A program made the translations under genes and the position numbers. Shown one piece after another: positions 27,085 through 40,900 of a DNA stretch of 64,000 nt. The stretch's first letter is position 1; the number at the start of each line of letters is the position of its first letter. The DNA is from Cytophaga hutchinsonii ATCC 33406. Lineage in GTDB: Bacteria > Bacteroidota > Bacteroidia > Cytophagales > Cytophagaceae. Where the stretch lies: assembly GCF_000014145.1 (NCBI RefSeq), contig NC_008255.1, positions 1,737,501 to 1,801,500 on the forward strand, given 5' to 3'. The notes under the pieces are model-generated. The model was given only the letters and a program-made list of their open reading frames with translations. It had not been told where the DNA came from and made no database searches.

Positions 27085-30000
27085 ATGAACAATTTTAAGA
27101 TAAGGGCTTATATGAAAAGAATCATATTTTTCATGGCATTACTATGTTCGGTTACAGCGTTTTCAAAGAGTGATACCAAATATGGTGAACTTAAAAATGC
27201 GGCATTAGTTACCGGTAATTCGGTAGCGGTAGCGGGTTCCCGTTATACACCGGCAGGACTTATACCATTAAATACACGAAACTTCTGGGTGGAAGACTCA
27301 TATGGGCTGGTGAAACTTTCACTGCCTGTAGGTGCACAGACAACTTCAGGATCAGCAACGGTTGTTGTAAAAATTACCTATAAAACAGAAGGTGCCACAG
27401 TATATGAAACAACGGTTGAGAATAACGTTTCTCTAACCGTTAATGTAGATAACGTTACAGCCATGGCCACAGACGCGTCATACTATCTGGCTAAAGGAGC
27501 GCACAACATCGTGGTTGAAGTTATTTCGGTTTCCAATACAGCTAATTTCAGCGATCTGACCCTGTGTGCTTCTGTTGTGACACAAAGCTTTGATAAGTTA
27601 ACATTTTCAGATATTCCGCAAGGACTTGCGCACAATACAGTCTTAACTGCAGGCGGTAGCTTACCTGTATTCTGGACCTCTGTTCCACAGGCTGAATCTT
27701 ATGAACTGGAATGGACCTACATTTCAAATCAGGGCAATGCAATTGGGGAGATCAAAACATTTGCGGAAATAGAGATCCCGCGTTTTTATTTCAGAAACAA
27801 CAGTTCCCGCGTTGTGGTAAGCGATACATTGTATCAGATTCCGCTGGTGTATGAAGCAGGATATATTTTGTACCGTGTACGTGCGGTGGGCAAAGCAGTA
27901 GTTAACAGTACGCCTGTATGGACGAAATCCAACTGGACATACCTTGATAATGGATCTGTTACATCACCTACGCTTACACATACCTATCCGGTTTCAAATG
28001 CCTATTTATACAGTGGCCTCGAAAATAATCTAAACTGGCAGTCGTCGTTAAGTTTTGCTGAAGAAGGCAAACATAAGGTAGTGGTGAGTTACCACGATGG
28101 TTCTTCGCGCAACCGCCAGGCTGTAACCCGTATCAATACAGACGGCCGTGCAGTTGTTGGTGAAACATTGTATGATTTTAACGGTCGTCCCATTATTCAG
28201 ACCTTACCTGTTCCGGTTAAAAAAGATTCTCTTGGCTACTATCCGAATTTCAATGTTGTAGACGGACAAACCAGTATGCACAAAGAAGATATTACAAATA
28301 TTAATCCGGCTACCTGTGATCCTGCCGGTGCAAAATTTTCAACCACCACAGGTGCTTCCAATTACTATTCACCAGCCAACAGCTTCGGAACAACTGGCAA
28401 TACAGGGGCTGATATTATAAATAAAGAACTGATTCCGGACGCAAAAAAATATCCGTATGCACAAACGGTTTATACACCCGATAACACCGGGCGTATTGCA
28501 GCTCAATCCGGAATGGGCGAGTCTAATTTTTTAGGCAGTACACACGAAACAAAATACATGTATGCTACGCCTTTGCAGGCAGAATTATGCAGACTCTTCG
28601 GAACACAGGTTGGTAATGCTGCACATTATAAAAAGAATGCTGTTATTGACCCCAACGGGCAAGTGAGTGTTTCTTATCTTGATCTGGATGGAAAAGTTAT
28701 TGCAACTGCGCTTGCGGGCGGCTCTCCGGATAATGTAAAAAGTCTGGGAAATGCCAATACCAGAAGCATCAACGAAGACCTTATTAAAACAAGTCCGATG
28801 AGTAACCTGATGGCTCCGGACAGCTTATCAAAAATATTTAATAAAAAATTCATTGTTACTTCAGAAGGTATTGATTATGATTTTGCTTATAACGGTACGT
28901 TTGGATTTTATGACATTCCTTGTAAAAGTGCCGGCAGCTATATGCATATTGATGGCGTAGTAGATGTAACACTTACCTTAAAGGATAAATGCGGAGCAGT
29001 TCTTTTTTCTACAACAAGAAGTACAGCTTCAGGAAATACCGGTGCAAAGAAAACTGTTACAATCGATGATATACCTACGAGTGGTTTAAATGAAGGAGAG
29101 TATCAGATTACCAAGCAGGCTGTAATCAACGAGGAAAAATTAGCGGCTTATACGCAAAGTTATTTAGCATCTCCGTGTGCTAAAACATTAGCCGATTTTC
29201 AGGCAGAAGAGGCTGTTATTAATACTGCCGATTGTAACATGACCTGCCAGACCTGTCAGGCTGAAATCAAACGGTTGAAAGACCTGAATTACCTGACAGA
29301 TGAGCAGCTGGATGATATTAATGGTTTGTGTGCATCTATTTGCGATACATCCTATGCCTGCCGTGCATCACTGAATGCCATGAAAGTTGATATGAGCCCT
29401 GACGGGCAGTACGGGGAAGTGCATAAGAACACGATCACCATGCCTCAGAATACTTTTTCTGTGAATACCTCCGGTGGTTCTAATGTATTTGCAGGACTGG
29501 ATAATATTGACATCAATCATGAAAATTCGCCCGACAATTCGGAACTGCACCCCGAACTGTTTCCGCTTTCTATTTTTAACCCGAACAACCGCTTACCGCT
29601 CGGTTCATACCTGAATGTATTGCAGCCTTTAATGGGTAATTCAAAGGAATACTGGAGGTACCCGGTTGAAATTAGAAATACAGGGGATGTTATTCCGCGT
29701 GCAAAAAACTATCAGATATTAAAAGACGCGTCAAACCCGGTTACCCTGGGGGGAAACACTGTATATGAAATTACTGAATATAAAGAAGCAAATGGCGACA
29801 TCGCTTATGTATATGTGCAGAAGCTTATTGATTATGACAATAACAATGCAGAACGTTTTTTTCCGGAAATTCAGAATACAGCGAAAGCACTGGAGCAATT
29901 AACGCCCGTTGATGCAGATCTGAATTTATATAAGATTCCTGTACGGTATTTATTAAATCTTTCCGATTTTATAAATCAATGGAAATCACACTGGGCATAT

Positions 30001-31944
30001 AATCTTTTACCGTATCATCCGGAGTATCCGTATTATGTTGCTTGTATGGCTCAGGCGAAAAGCAATGATTTTGAATATAAAATTTTAAATACCAATCTGG
30101 CGGAGGCCCGTGCTCAGGGATTTATAGATCCAACCACAAATCTGCCGACTGTTTTTGAAAAAGAAGGTAGCTCTAACGGACATTTAAAATTACCTCCCGG
30201 TACACAGATATTCTATACAGAATACATGAACAATACCATGGAAAACTATTACAATCAAGGTGTTTCTATGGCCATTGTGGCAAACCGTTTGGTACACTGC
30301 CCCAATGGTACGCCGGAAACAACGCCTTGCGGTGTTATAGACAAATGTGATAAAACAACTATTGTTACCGAAGAAGAATGGACTACCTACAGAGCGCTTT
30401 ATATCTCTGCCAAACAGAAATTTTTAAAGAAACTGGATATGATCAAATCGGTGAACCAGGGCTATTACAATGGCTGCATCGGTCATGCGGATTATATACG
30501 TTCTCCGGATGCCTGGTATTTTGATATGGTGCGTCCGCAGGTTATAAATGCTACCTATAAATTCTGTCCGCCGTTTAACTGGGCAAGAAACCGATGCGCA
30601 ACCTGGAACATTGTTAATTATCCGGCTACGATTCCTTCGTACCTGGCACCGAATCAGATCTGTTTCATCGGAAATGCTAAATATTTCAGAAACAAGCAGC
30701 AGCATTTTTATCCGTCTGGGATAAGCAATACCTATTCTTCCGAGCAGGCAGGAAACTGTCCGGAGGTAACATACGATGATGAAAATGATCCGAATCATAC
30801 AAATCCGATTGTTTCTCTTATACCGTGTGCCAGCGACCTCACTGATCTTCAGGATGCAGCCACATTGGATGCCGAACGGTTAAAATATGAACTGTGCGGA
30901 CTATGCCCGCTGGCATCTGATCTGGAAGCATTGCTGATGCAGTTAAAAAATAATAACAAACTCATTGTTGCTGCAGGTACCAGCGTTTCCTGCCCAAACA
31001 GCAGTGTGGTACTTGGGGAATCATTAAAAAGAAAAATTCTTGATGCTGATATTACCAACCCCGTTATTTACTGGAAGTCAACACTGGGATCCGGTAATAA
31101 AGTATTAACGGGGATTATTCAGCGCGGATCAACGGATGTATACACCGTTACATTAACAGTGCCCGCAGATAAGCCCTATACATTTGATGATCTTCTTTCT
31201 CTATGTTGTCTTACGGTATCAAACACGTCCAATAATGCATTTACCATCAAAGCAACCTTTAAAAAGAATTCAGTATATGCAGATGTTTTACTCACGGGAG
31301 TAATTACTACCTTAAACCTGAAGGATTGTGATATTCTGCCTAAGTGTGTATTAACAGATGATGCGAAGAATGTAGCAGACTTTTTGAATATATTATCCGC
31401 TTCCGGCCAGCTGGAAACGACTACTCCGGTAGCATTATTCGCAGGTATTGATAATACTTCCAGCGATGACTATACCGCCAATGTTAATAAATATTTCGAT
31501 GTGGTTTTGTCGATATTGAATATATCTTCAGAAGGAACTTCTCTTGCAAACCTTTCAGCACTGAACCCCAGCTGGTCTGTTTCTACACAGAGTTCAGCCG
31601 GACTGTCGGGCAAGATTACCTATTACCTGCCTGGGCCCAATAATACACAAGTTGAAAATAATGTTATGATTCATTTGTCTTACGGTACTGTAATTAGTTC
31701 TGTACCACTGACACTGCCTAATGGAAATGCGCATACGTTTCCGGATCGTGCCAGACAGTTTCTTTCACTGGGCCCTGTTCCATATGTGCCATGTACTGGC
31801 ACACTGTGTAATAAAGAATTCAATGCATCCATGATTTCCATTACAGGCAATCAGTTTGAATCCAGGAAGATACTTATTTATACGCCATCGTTAATACCAG
31901 TCAGATGTACGACTGTTATACCGGCTACAGTCAATAGAAAATAA
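27085..31944 (+). CDS. Large exported RHS-associated protein, 1619 residues
   Basis: A signal peptide precedes a beta-rich protein; the start could also be the ATG at 27112 (MKRIIFFMALLCSVTAFS). An FN3-like segment (LPVFWTSVPQAESYELEW) is near residues 190-300. It is followed by the hallmark VVVSYHDGSSRNRQAVT and VVGETLYDFNGRPIIQTLPV at about residues 332-378, a YD-like segment found in large Bacteroidota RHS-associated proteins. The middle has a Cys-rich helical hairpin (DCNMTCQTCQ...CDTSYAC, about 712-760). I see no RHS core, no toxin domain and no T9SS sorting tail. It lies 11 bases before the toxin gene and probably assembles with it. Confidence 0.72.
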   Translation: MNNFKIRAYMKRIIFFMALLCSVTAFSKSDTKYGELKNAALVTGNSVAVAGSRYTPAGLIPLNTRNFWVEDSYGLVKLSLPVGAQTTSGSATVVVKITYKTEGATVYETTVENNVSLTVNVDNVTAMATDASYYLAKGAHNIVVEVISVSNTANFSDLTLCASVVTQSFDKLTFSDIPQGLAHNTVLTAGGSLPVFWTSVPQAESYELEWTYISNQGNAIGEIKTFAEIEIPRFYFRNNSSRVVVSDTLYQIPLVYEAGYILYRVRAVGKAVVNSTPVWTKSNWTYLDNGSVTSPTLTHTYPVSNAYLYSGLENNLNWQSSLSFAEEGKHKVVVSYHDGSSRNRQAVTRINTDGRAVVGETLYDFNGRPIIQTLPVPVKKDSLGYYPNFNVVDGQTSMHKEDITNINPATCDPAGAKFSTTTGASNYYSPANSFGTTGNTGADIINKELIPDAKKYPYAQTVYTPDNTGRIAAQSGMGESNFLGSTHETKYMYATPLQAELCRLFGTQVGNAAHYKKNAVIDPNGQVSVSYLDLDGKVIATALAGGSPDNVKSLGNANTRSINEDLIKTSPMSNLMAPDSLSKIFNKKFIVTSEGIDYDFAYNGTFGFYDIPCKSAGSYMHIDGVVDVTLTLKDKCGAVLFSTTRSTASGNTGAKKTVTIDDIPTSGLNEGEYQITKQAVINEEKLAAYTQSYLASPCAKTLADFQAEEAVINTADCNMTCQTCQAEIKRLKDLNYLTDEQLDDINGLCASICDTSYACRASLNAMKVDMSPDGQYGEVHKNTITMPQNTFSVNTSGGSNVFAGLDNIDINHENSPDNSELHPELFPLSIFNPNNRLPLGSYLNVLQPLMGNSKEYWRYPVEIRNTGDVIPRAKNYQILKDASNPVTLGGNTVYEITEYKEANGDIAYVYVQKLIDYDNNNAERFFPEIQNTAKALEQLTPVDADLNLYKIPVRYLLNLSDFINQWKSHWAYNLLPYHPEYPYYVACMAQAKSNDFEYKILNTNLAEARAQGFIDPTTNLPTVFEKEGSSNGHLKLPPGTQIFYTEYMNNTMENYYNQGVSMAIVANRLVHCPNGTPETTPCGVIDKCDKTTIVTEEEWTTYRALYISAKQKFLKKLDMIKSVNQGYYNGCIGHADYIRSPDAWYFDMVRPQVINATYKFCPPFNWARNRCATWNIVNYPATIPSYLAPNQICFIGNAKYFRNKQQHFYPSGISNTYSSEQAGNCPEVTYDDENDPNHTNPIVSLIPCASDLTDLQDAATLDAERLKYELCGLCPLASDLEALLMQLKNNNKLIVAAGTSVSCPNSSVVLGESLKRKILDADITNPVIYWKSTLGSGNKVLTGIIQRGSTDVYTVTLTVPADKPYTFDDLLSLCCLTVSNTSNNAFTIKATFKKNSVYADVLLTGVITTLNLKDCDILPKCVLTDDAKNVADFLNILSASGQLETTTPVALFAGIDNTSSDDYTANVNKYFDVVLSILNISSEGTSLANLSALNPSWSVSTQSSAGLSGKITYYLPGPNNTQVENNVMIHLSYGTVISSVPLTLPNGNAHTFPDRARQFLSLGPVPYVPCTGTLCNKEFNASMISITGNQFESRKILIYTPSLIPVRCTTVIPATVNRK

Positions 31945-31955
31945 TTTTAGTGCAC

Positions 31956-34900
31956 ATGAAAATTGATTTTCCTTTTAAAAAATATTTTATGGGTCAGCGT
32001 ATTATACTGAGTTTGCTTTTAGTATTCAGTTTCACACTCCTTCATGCTCAGAATGTTTGTGATGTTCAGGTCATAACTACGGATGTGAGCTGCAACGGAC
32101 AGAGTAACGGTACAGCGAAAGTCGTTGTAAACGGACAGGCTTCCGGCACCCCGCAAGGCTGTCTGGCAGCAGACATTGCACCTGCTGCTTATACTTCAAA
32201 CTGTACACGAAGCTACAGCAGCAATACCGGTGAAGTATTGGTAGGACCCGGAGAGCAGGTTTGCTTAACCAGCAGCAATTTTACCGGCGGTATCCAGGTA
32301 ACCGGCGGCACACTGGTAATCACAGGCAGTGCCACACCAGCCTACATGAATCTGAACAGCAGCAATCCAAGCTTTACACTTGTTGTTCTGGGTACTGCAC
32401 AGTTCAGCAGTCTGAATTTATTCGGAAGCAGCACGGTGAAAAATTATGGTACCCTAAAGGTGCCGGGTGTAGGCTTTAACGGAACACTGGAGAACAACGG
32501 TACCTTAACTATAACCGGAGACCTCAACATTAACGCGCCTTACGGAAATTTCACGAATAAAGGTACCGTAACCGTATCGGCTAATTTTAATAATTTCAAT
32601 ACAACGTTAAATGGCGGAACAATAGCTGTTAGCGGAACGATCAATAACAACAGCGGAGGTACACTTCATAACCTGTGTACCATCACAGCAGGTGTTGAAT
32701 GCAATAACAATAAAACCCTCATTAATAAAGGGAAAATTACCGTTACAGGCAAAACGGCATTGAATGGTTCATCGTTGTACCAGGGATATGCAGGTTCTGT
32801 TTTAACAACAGGCAGCACAACGATAGATGGTATTGTACAGGGGATGAGCAGCAATTGCGCATCCATTAAAGTAACAAATGGTGCTATTGTAAACAGCTCA
32901 GCTGTGTTCTCCGGTAATATCGATTACTGTGCACCTAACGGTACAACCAACACAGGTACATTCAGTTCACCTGCAACAAAGAACTGCAGCTGTACACCGG
33001 TATCTGCTACGTATGCATGGCAATCGCCATTAAGCGGTACATCCGACAATGTCAGCAATCTCACAGCCCGCACCTATAGTGTTGTGGTAACACCACAAGG
33101 CTGCGCGCCGGTAACAAAAACGTTTACTATTCAGGCGCCGGCAGTACTCGCCGCTGCTGTTACACCAAACGGACTTTCTGCAAGTGTTGCTGTAAGCGGC
33201 GGTACTGCCCCGTACAGTTATGTATGGAGCGGCAATCAGAGCACCCAGAGTGCCGCATCGTACGCACTTTCAGGCAACTATACCGTTGAAGTAAAAGATT
33301 CAAAAGGCTGTGCCGCAACACAGTCATTCACGCTTACCGCTCCGGTAACCCCTCCGGTCGGAAGCTGCTCAATTACTGTAGTAACGAAGAATCCTACGTG
33401 TGCAGGTTCAAATGACGGTTCAGCAACCATTTATCTTAACGGCAATATTCTGGGTACAGGTACCAGCGGTTCCGGTACGCAGACACCTGCCGGCTGCTCT
33501 GCCGTGCAGACCAGTACCTACAGTTGTACAACAGGCTGTACACAGACGGTTACAGATAATACGGCTGCTATTAATGTATCTTCCGGACAGCAAGTGTGCC
33601 TTACGGCGACAGCCTATACAGGCAACATCAATGTTACTGCCGGTACACTGGTGATTTGTGGTAAGGCAACTCCGCAGAATATTAATTACAACACCAACGG
33701 CGCAGCCTTTACCTTAGTAGTAAACGGAGAACTGACACTTTCCAGCTTAAACCTTCCTGCCAACTGTACGCTTAAAAACTACGGTAAAGTTACCTTCCCA
33801 TACAGTGTAAGCTTTAACGGACGGGTAGAAAACTACGGAACCATGATTGCCGGCGGTGATTTTAACAACAATGCCAGCACGGGTACATTTTTCAACTACG
33901 GAACCTTAACGGTGAGCGGGAATGTAAACAATAACGTAAGCGGTACCAACAGCGGTATCTTAACAATAACAGGCAACCTGCACATTAACGGAGGCAGTAC
34001 CTTTACCAATAACTGTAAGATTCAGGTAGGCAATGAATTTATCAATAATGCAGCTGTAACCAATACCGGATCAATCCAGGTAAGTCAGTGGTCGCGGCTT
34101 AACGCCGGCAGCACGCTGAGCCTGGCTGCAGGTACAGCCTTAAATACCCAGCATATAACGCTGGACGGTACTGTAACCGGTGCAGGTTCGTCGTGCAGTG
34201 CTATAAAAGTAACAGGCCAGACAATCGTAAACGGTTCGGGTAAATTACAGGGACAGGTATCTCTTTGCATGGGCGCCGGGCCCAATACGTTCACGGGTAC
34301 GCTTGTATCTCCGGCAAACAAAAACTGTTCGTGCATTTTACAGCCGCTTGAATACAGCAGTCCGCTGTTAGGTATGAATAATCCGTACCAGGGACTTCCG
34401 GCCGGTACATACACGGTAACGGTACAGGCAGAAGGCTGTCCGGCAACAGTAAAAACATTTGTGATCAAAGACACAACGGCTATTACAGCAACGGTTGCGG
34501 TAACCGACAAAACCGCTACCGTAACGGCAAGCGGTGGCCAGGGCGCGCTGATCTATACCTGGTCGGATGGCACCAGCGGAAGCAGCAATACACATACCTA
34601 TGTAAATAACGGTACCTACAACGTAACCGTAAGCGATACAAAAAACTGTTCCAAAACACTTACATTCAGTATCCCGGTTACCGGAATACCAAGTACCTGC
34701 TGTTCGCAGCTGCAGGTGGAATATATTGCCGTAAATCAGGTACGGTTTACATCAGGCTGTTCTTCTGCCGTAACAGTTCTTAACGCAGCAGGTGCTGCAT
34801 TGGGTAATGTTGTGACACGCCCGGTAAAGGATAGTACCTTGCAGGTAAAAACAGGAGAAGGGTGCATATTCGAGATTTTTGTTCGCGGTTCAGCTAATCC

Positions 34901-37900
34901 GGTGTATACCGACAATACCAGCCAGACAAGCAATACACTTGTTGTAACCGCCGTATCCACCCCTGAAGGTTATACCGATAAAAACGACGGAACAATTACC
35001 TTAACCATTACAGGCGGAAGCGGGGATTACACAATTGTAAACAACGCAACCACACAGATAAATGGCACAACCATAAACAACCTGCCATCCGGCACCGTAC
35101 TGGTACAGGTATACGATAATAAAACCGGACTTTCGCAAACGGTTTCTGTATATGTAGGAACAACAGCATCTACTACGTACCAGATTGTACCAACCAGTTA
35201 TACATCAACAGGTGAAGTAGCCAGCGTAAGTCTGCAGACAGGCAGCGGCGGAACGCCGCCTTCAGGTACCACCGTAAGCTGGTCGATCGGGGGCAGCGGC
35301 AGCGGCCCCATACCGATCCCTTCATGGGTATATTCCACCGGTTATGTGAGTGCTACCGTTACAGACGGGAGTGGTTTCACACAGACAATCACAATTCCTG
35401 TGGGAACATCTTGTCCAAATACATTTACACCACAGTTCGCTTCCGTTAGTCCAACGTGTTATGGAGGTAACAACGGACAGATATCCATTACAAATCTGCC
35501 CGCCAATGCAACGCTGGTCTGGTCGGGTACGCCATATCTTTCAACAGCCAGCAGTGTAACGTCGCTTCGCGCAGGCACCTACCGTGCCTATGTTTTTCTG
35601 ACATTGTCAAATGGCAATAAATGTCTTACGGGCAGCGGTACTGTATCCGTGAGCCAGCCTGCTAAAATTCACGTAAACGTGGCACAGCAATCAGGTTCTC
35701 TCTATGCCGCTCAGGTAACAGGCGGTGTGGGGCCATATACCTATCAATGGTCAAACGGAACACAAATTGCTGCTGCAACCCTTACCGGTGGAAGCTATCA
35801 GGTACAGGTGCAGGACAGCAAAGGATGTATCCGCACCACACAGTTATATATTCCGCCGGTATCCTGCGTTCCGGCCATCAGTCTGGATATTACACAGCCA
35901 GGCTGCGGCACAGCATCAACCGGTAAGATCACAGCCAGCTCGGCTATTTCCGGTGCAAATTATTACTGGACATCCACAGCACCGGCAACAGCCATCACCA
36001 GTCCATACAACACGCTGCAGGAAAACCTGGGCGAAGGGTTGTATATTATTTCAGTGAAAGGCTGGAACCCGGAATGTAACAGCCGTACAGGCGTACGTCT
36101 GAAAAAACCGGCACCTATGAGCGCTACCAGCACACAGTCAGGCAGTACAGTAAATATTGTAGTAAGCAACGGTACACCGAATTATAAAGTGGTGTGGCGT
36201 TTTGATAATAAGCAGTCAGACAGCCGCAGCGATTTAACGCCAGGCGTTTCTTATACTGTTGATATTACAGACAGCAAAGGCTGCACTCTGGTGTATACCT
36301 TTGTATACGATCCGTGTTCGGCTAACCCGGTTAAGGTGCTGGTGAAAATGGAAGGTTCGGCTGCTGCGCCCACGGTAAGCGGAGGAGTAGCACCATACAC
36401 CTATTTGTGGACTGTTGAAACAGTTGGCGGGAATGCCCTGGCAAACCCGACACAGGCTCTGCAATCCAACCTGGACGGGATTTATAAACTTACCGTAACA
36501 GATTCCAGAAGCTGTAAGGGAAGCGCACAGGTAACAGGCCCTGGCTGTGGCATGAACATCAGCGTAAGCACCACAGCCACCAGCTGCAATACAGCCTGCG
36601 ACGGTAAAGCAGAACTTACCGGAAACATTCCGCCGGGCGCAGTTGTGACCTGGGACAGCAAGGCGCAGGCCACAAGTTTTGTAAATGGCTGCGGAGGCCT
36701 GCATACGGTTCAGATAAAAAATGCACAAGGCTGTTACATACAGCAAAGCTTTACCCTTGCGCTGGGAACAGCTCCGTGTACAACTACCGACCCAACCGAT
36801 ATAAAAGGCGGAAACTGTTCGGCCTTTAAAGCTGAAGTAGATGAGACAAAAAGTATCCTGACCACTGCATGCAGCTCAGATCCCGGCTTTATTGATATCC
36901 GGATCAGCGGCGGACTTGCGCCGTATACCATGAAGTGGACCGTTGCCCGCAAACAGGTAAACGGTACCAATGGCCCGGCAGTAACATTTACCACCGATAA
37001 AGAAGATTATGAGCATGCAAAACCGGGAGCCTATACCTTCCATGTAACCGATAAACGCGGATGTGAAAAAAATGTATCGGCAACCATTCAGGGACCGGTT
37101 ACGGCATTCACAGCATCGGTTAAGACAACACCTGCCGATTGTCCGGAAAAACTTTCCGGTATTTCGTTTGACTTAAAAGGCGGGCAGCTTCCGTATACCA
37201 TTACAGAAACGGCTACACCTGCCGGTGCCGGAGGTGCCGGTTATTCAACAAGTGCTGCAGCCTATGCCATAAATCCGGCACCGGCAGCCGGCAGCTATTC
37301 CTACCGGATCAGCGATGCCGCCGGATGTATCCAGACGGCAAACGTAACCATCGCCGCGCTGCTTCCCGAAAACCAGCGTTTCCAGGGCGGCATTATTGCC
37401 AGCCGCAGTATGATTGGTGCCGGACAGCAGTCTACGCTGAGCAGCATTCCTGTGGATGGTTTCAGCCTGAACTGGAACGGCTTTCCATATCCTGCCCAGC
37501 GCAGCCAGGTTGTTACCGCAGGCGGTATTTATACCTTAACCTACACCAAGGCAGGCTGTACGCCGCGTACCGTGAGCGATACCATTGTTTACAACGATAC
37601 CCTTTACAAGAGCCTGATCTGTATTTCATCCAACCCGATTGAAATTGAAATTGATACCGCAGACCACTGCGCCGACTATAAGCGTCTTGCGGCAAATGCG
37701 TATGCGCAATACCGCTTTGAGCTTTATGTAGCCGAGCAGAAGCGCCGCATCCGCAACCAGTATGTACGTGCCGTATATGGCGGTTCAGAAGAACATTTAA
37801 CGATGCGTTTTAACGATAAGGAAGAACACTATACCTTGTACTATTACGACCAGAGCGGAAACCTGGTACGCACCATTCCGCCGGCAGGTGTGAAAGTCCT

Positions 37901-40900
37901 TACTGCCAGCCAGACAGACCAGGCCGTGAACGAGATCACGGGAACGGTTGCTGCCAGCGGTAAGATCCTGACCGAACACGATTATACCACGACTTATGCA
38001 TACAATTCACTGAACCAGCTGATTCATCAGGATATTCCGGATCACCAGCGTATGGATCTGTGGCAGACAGCCGCCAGCACCATAAGCTTAAACGGCGCAA
38101 GTGTATCGGCAGTGGCCTATAGCCCGACGGGCAACAGCGGACTGATGCTGTCCAATACAACAGAGAAAACGCAGCTGTTAACTACCGCAGATGCCGGCAA
38201 GACCTGGCAGGCCAGCCAGAATATCGGCTTAGGCAAAATTACCGCCATCAGCCGCGTACCATCTACCACGGTAGTATATGCAGGAGGAGAAAAAGGAACA
38301 TTTTTACGTTCCGATAACGGAGGCAGAAGCTGGATCCTGTTGCCGCTGACCACACAGTCGGCAGTGAAATACGTATCTTTCTCTGCAGCAGGAAGCGGCT
38401 GGATCATTACCGAAGACGGCAATCAGTATACCAGCCCGGATGCAGGAAAAACCTGGCAGATCAAAGCACCGCTTAAAGCAGCGGTAGGTGCCTCTACGGT
38501 ACTGGATGCTGCGGTAAATAAAACAAACGGAAACATCTGGGTGCTTGCGGGCACGAAGCTCTACCAGAGCAGCAGCAACGGCGACAGCTGGACAGAAAGA
38601 ACCATTGAACCGCCGGTTGTAACAACTGTGGCACTGGGATCTGCAGGTGTACTGGCAGCCGGACCTAAAGGTACCATCTTCAAGGGCAATCCAGCAGGCA
38701 GCAGCATGAGCATTACCCGTACCGGTTTAGATAAAACCATCAGTAAATTACTGCCAATAGACGACAATACGCATTATGCACTTACCAGCGACGGTATGGT
38801 GTATTACAGCGCCACACCGCTTACCTGGACCCAGGTGGCAGGTATCAGCAGCATTACAGAGATCACCAGAGAAGGCAGCCTTGTAATGGCCTACAATACA
38901 TCAGGCGCTTATGCGCTTACAGGCAGCAGTGCCTCCATTCTGTTCAGCGGCCTTAAACGCGTACGTCCGTTTAACGGTGTATATGCCGTGTTCAACGGCA
39001 GCAACTTCGGAACCATCAATGCGGTGTCGGGAACCCCTTCGCTGACGGGCTATACAACAGTACCGCCGGCAATGCCTGCCTTAAAGGATTTTACGATCCA
39101 GGGCGGTAACGTAATTGCATTAAGCACCACAGGCAATGTATATGAAGGAACCGTTAATGCGGTTGCCCATACCATAACCTTCCCGTATACAACGGCCGGG
39201 GGCGTGGATACGCCTACACCGAATAATTACGCAGGTGCAGCCGTTAACAGCCTGCTTTCAGACGGCACTTCACTTTATCTGCGCACCACAAATACTATAT
39301 TAACCTACGGCGGCGCCGTTTCTGTTGCACTCAATCCGGCTATCACCGATGTGGTATTAAGCAGCGCAGGCAACGGGTATGCGGTAGAATCCGGAAAGGT
39401 ACGCAGGATCACCGCCGGTACATTTGTAACCGGTACAGCGGGCCTTACACCACAGAAACTTACCACGGTAACTGCAGACGGAGCCAAAGCATATGCAGCG
39501 GGCGAGAACGGAGAGCTGTATGTTTCTTCGGGCACAACCTTTACCTATGTTCCGGTAGTAAGCAGCAAAGCAGGTTTCAGCGATGCGTCCTATAGCAGCA
39601 CGCAAGGCAGGCTGGAACTTATTACAGCAGGCAGCCAGCTTACGTATGTGGAATCTTCGGCAAGCCTCACACCGGAAACAGGCTATAACGGCGCGGTACA
39701 GGTAAGTACCACGCAGACCGCCGGCCAGGTACTGGTAGCGGGAGCGGGCAGTCCGGTGAGCGGGCAGACTACCTACAGCGCAGAAGGCAGCGGAGATCCC
39801 TTACTTGCAGGCGCAGACCTGGGTAAGATCTGGTACAAAGAAAATGCGGCATCGTCGTACGTGGCAGCAGCAATCAACATCCAGCCGCTTTCGGCCCTTG
39901 CGTATGCCAATGCCAATACCGTTATCGCCGTTGGCAAGCAGGGCACCGTACTGCGTTCAACAGATGCAGGAAGCACCTGGAAAATGGAGTATGCCGGAAC
40001 AGGCAATGACCTGACCGCAGTAAGCGCCAAGGGCAATACAGCCGTGATTCTGGGTAGCAGCAACACCATTCTGTACCAGAGTGCAACCGATCCGGTGTGG
40101 AAAGCAGCAGGCGGAGCGCCGGCAGCGGCTACCAGCGTAAACGTTACCCCTTCCGTGGTGCTGATTACAGCAGGAACCTCTATTTATAAATCAATCAATA
40201 ACGGGCAGACCTTTGCAATAGATGGTGGCCTTACAGGTAACACCGCAACGTTACGAAGCGTGTGGCTGGATGCAGACGGGTATGGCTTTGCAGTAGGCGA
40301 TGCAGGCGCTGCGTATAGAATCACGCCGCTTACCGCAACAACCTTTACGTATACAAAAGTATTTACAGACGCCGCTCCCGATGACGACAAAGGCACAGGC
40401 TTACCGGTGGCAGCGTTTAAAACCGTACAGTTCAGCGACCGCTTAACCGGTTACATTACCGGTGCAGACAATGTTATCTTAAAAACGGTAGACGGCGGAG
40501 CACACTGGAAAAGCGAATCAAAAATTACTGCCGGTGCCGCCGCGCCGCAGCTTGCCTTAAGCAGCGATGCGCAGCAGGGTACGCTGATCGGAGGAGATGG
40601 CAGCGTACAAAAACTCAACGACCAGGCCGAGCAGTTTAACAGTAGATTCTGGTATGATGAATTAGGCAGGCTCGTACTGAGCCAGAACGCCAAGCAATTT
40701 AATATTAAAGATTACGAAGATCAGACCTTACTTGCTGATTCCAGAGTTAAAACGCAGGGTGGAACAGTACGCGCGTATTCATACACGCTGTACGATAAGA
40801 TCGGCCGGATTACTGAAGTAGGAGAACTGTTAACCGATAAAGCCGTTGTGACGGCAAAGAACGAAAGCCAGGTATTGTATGGGGTGCACGAAGCGTTTGC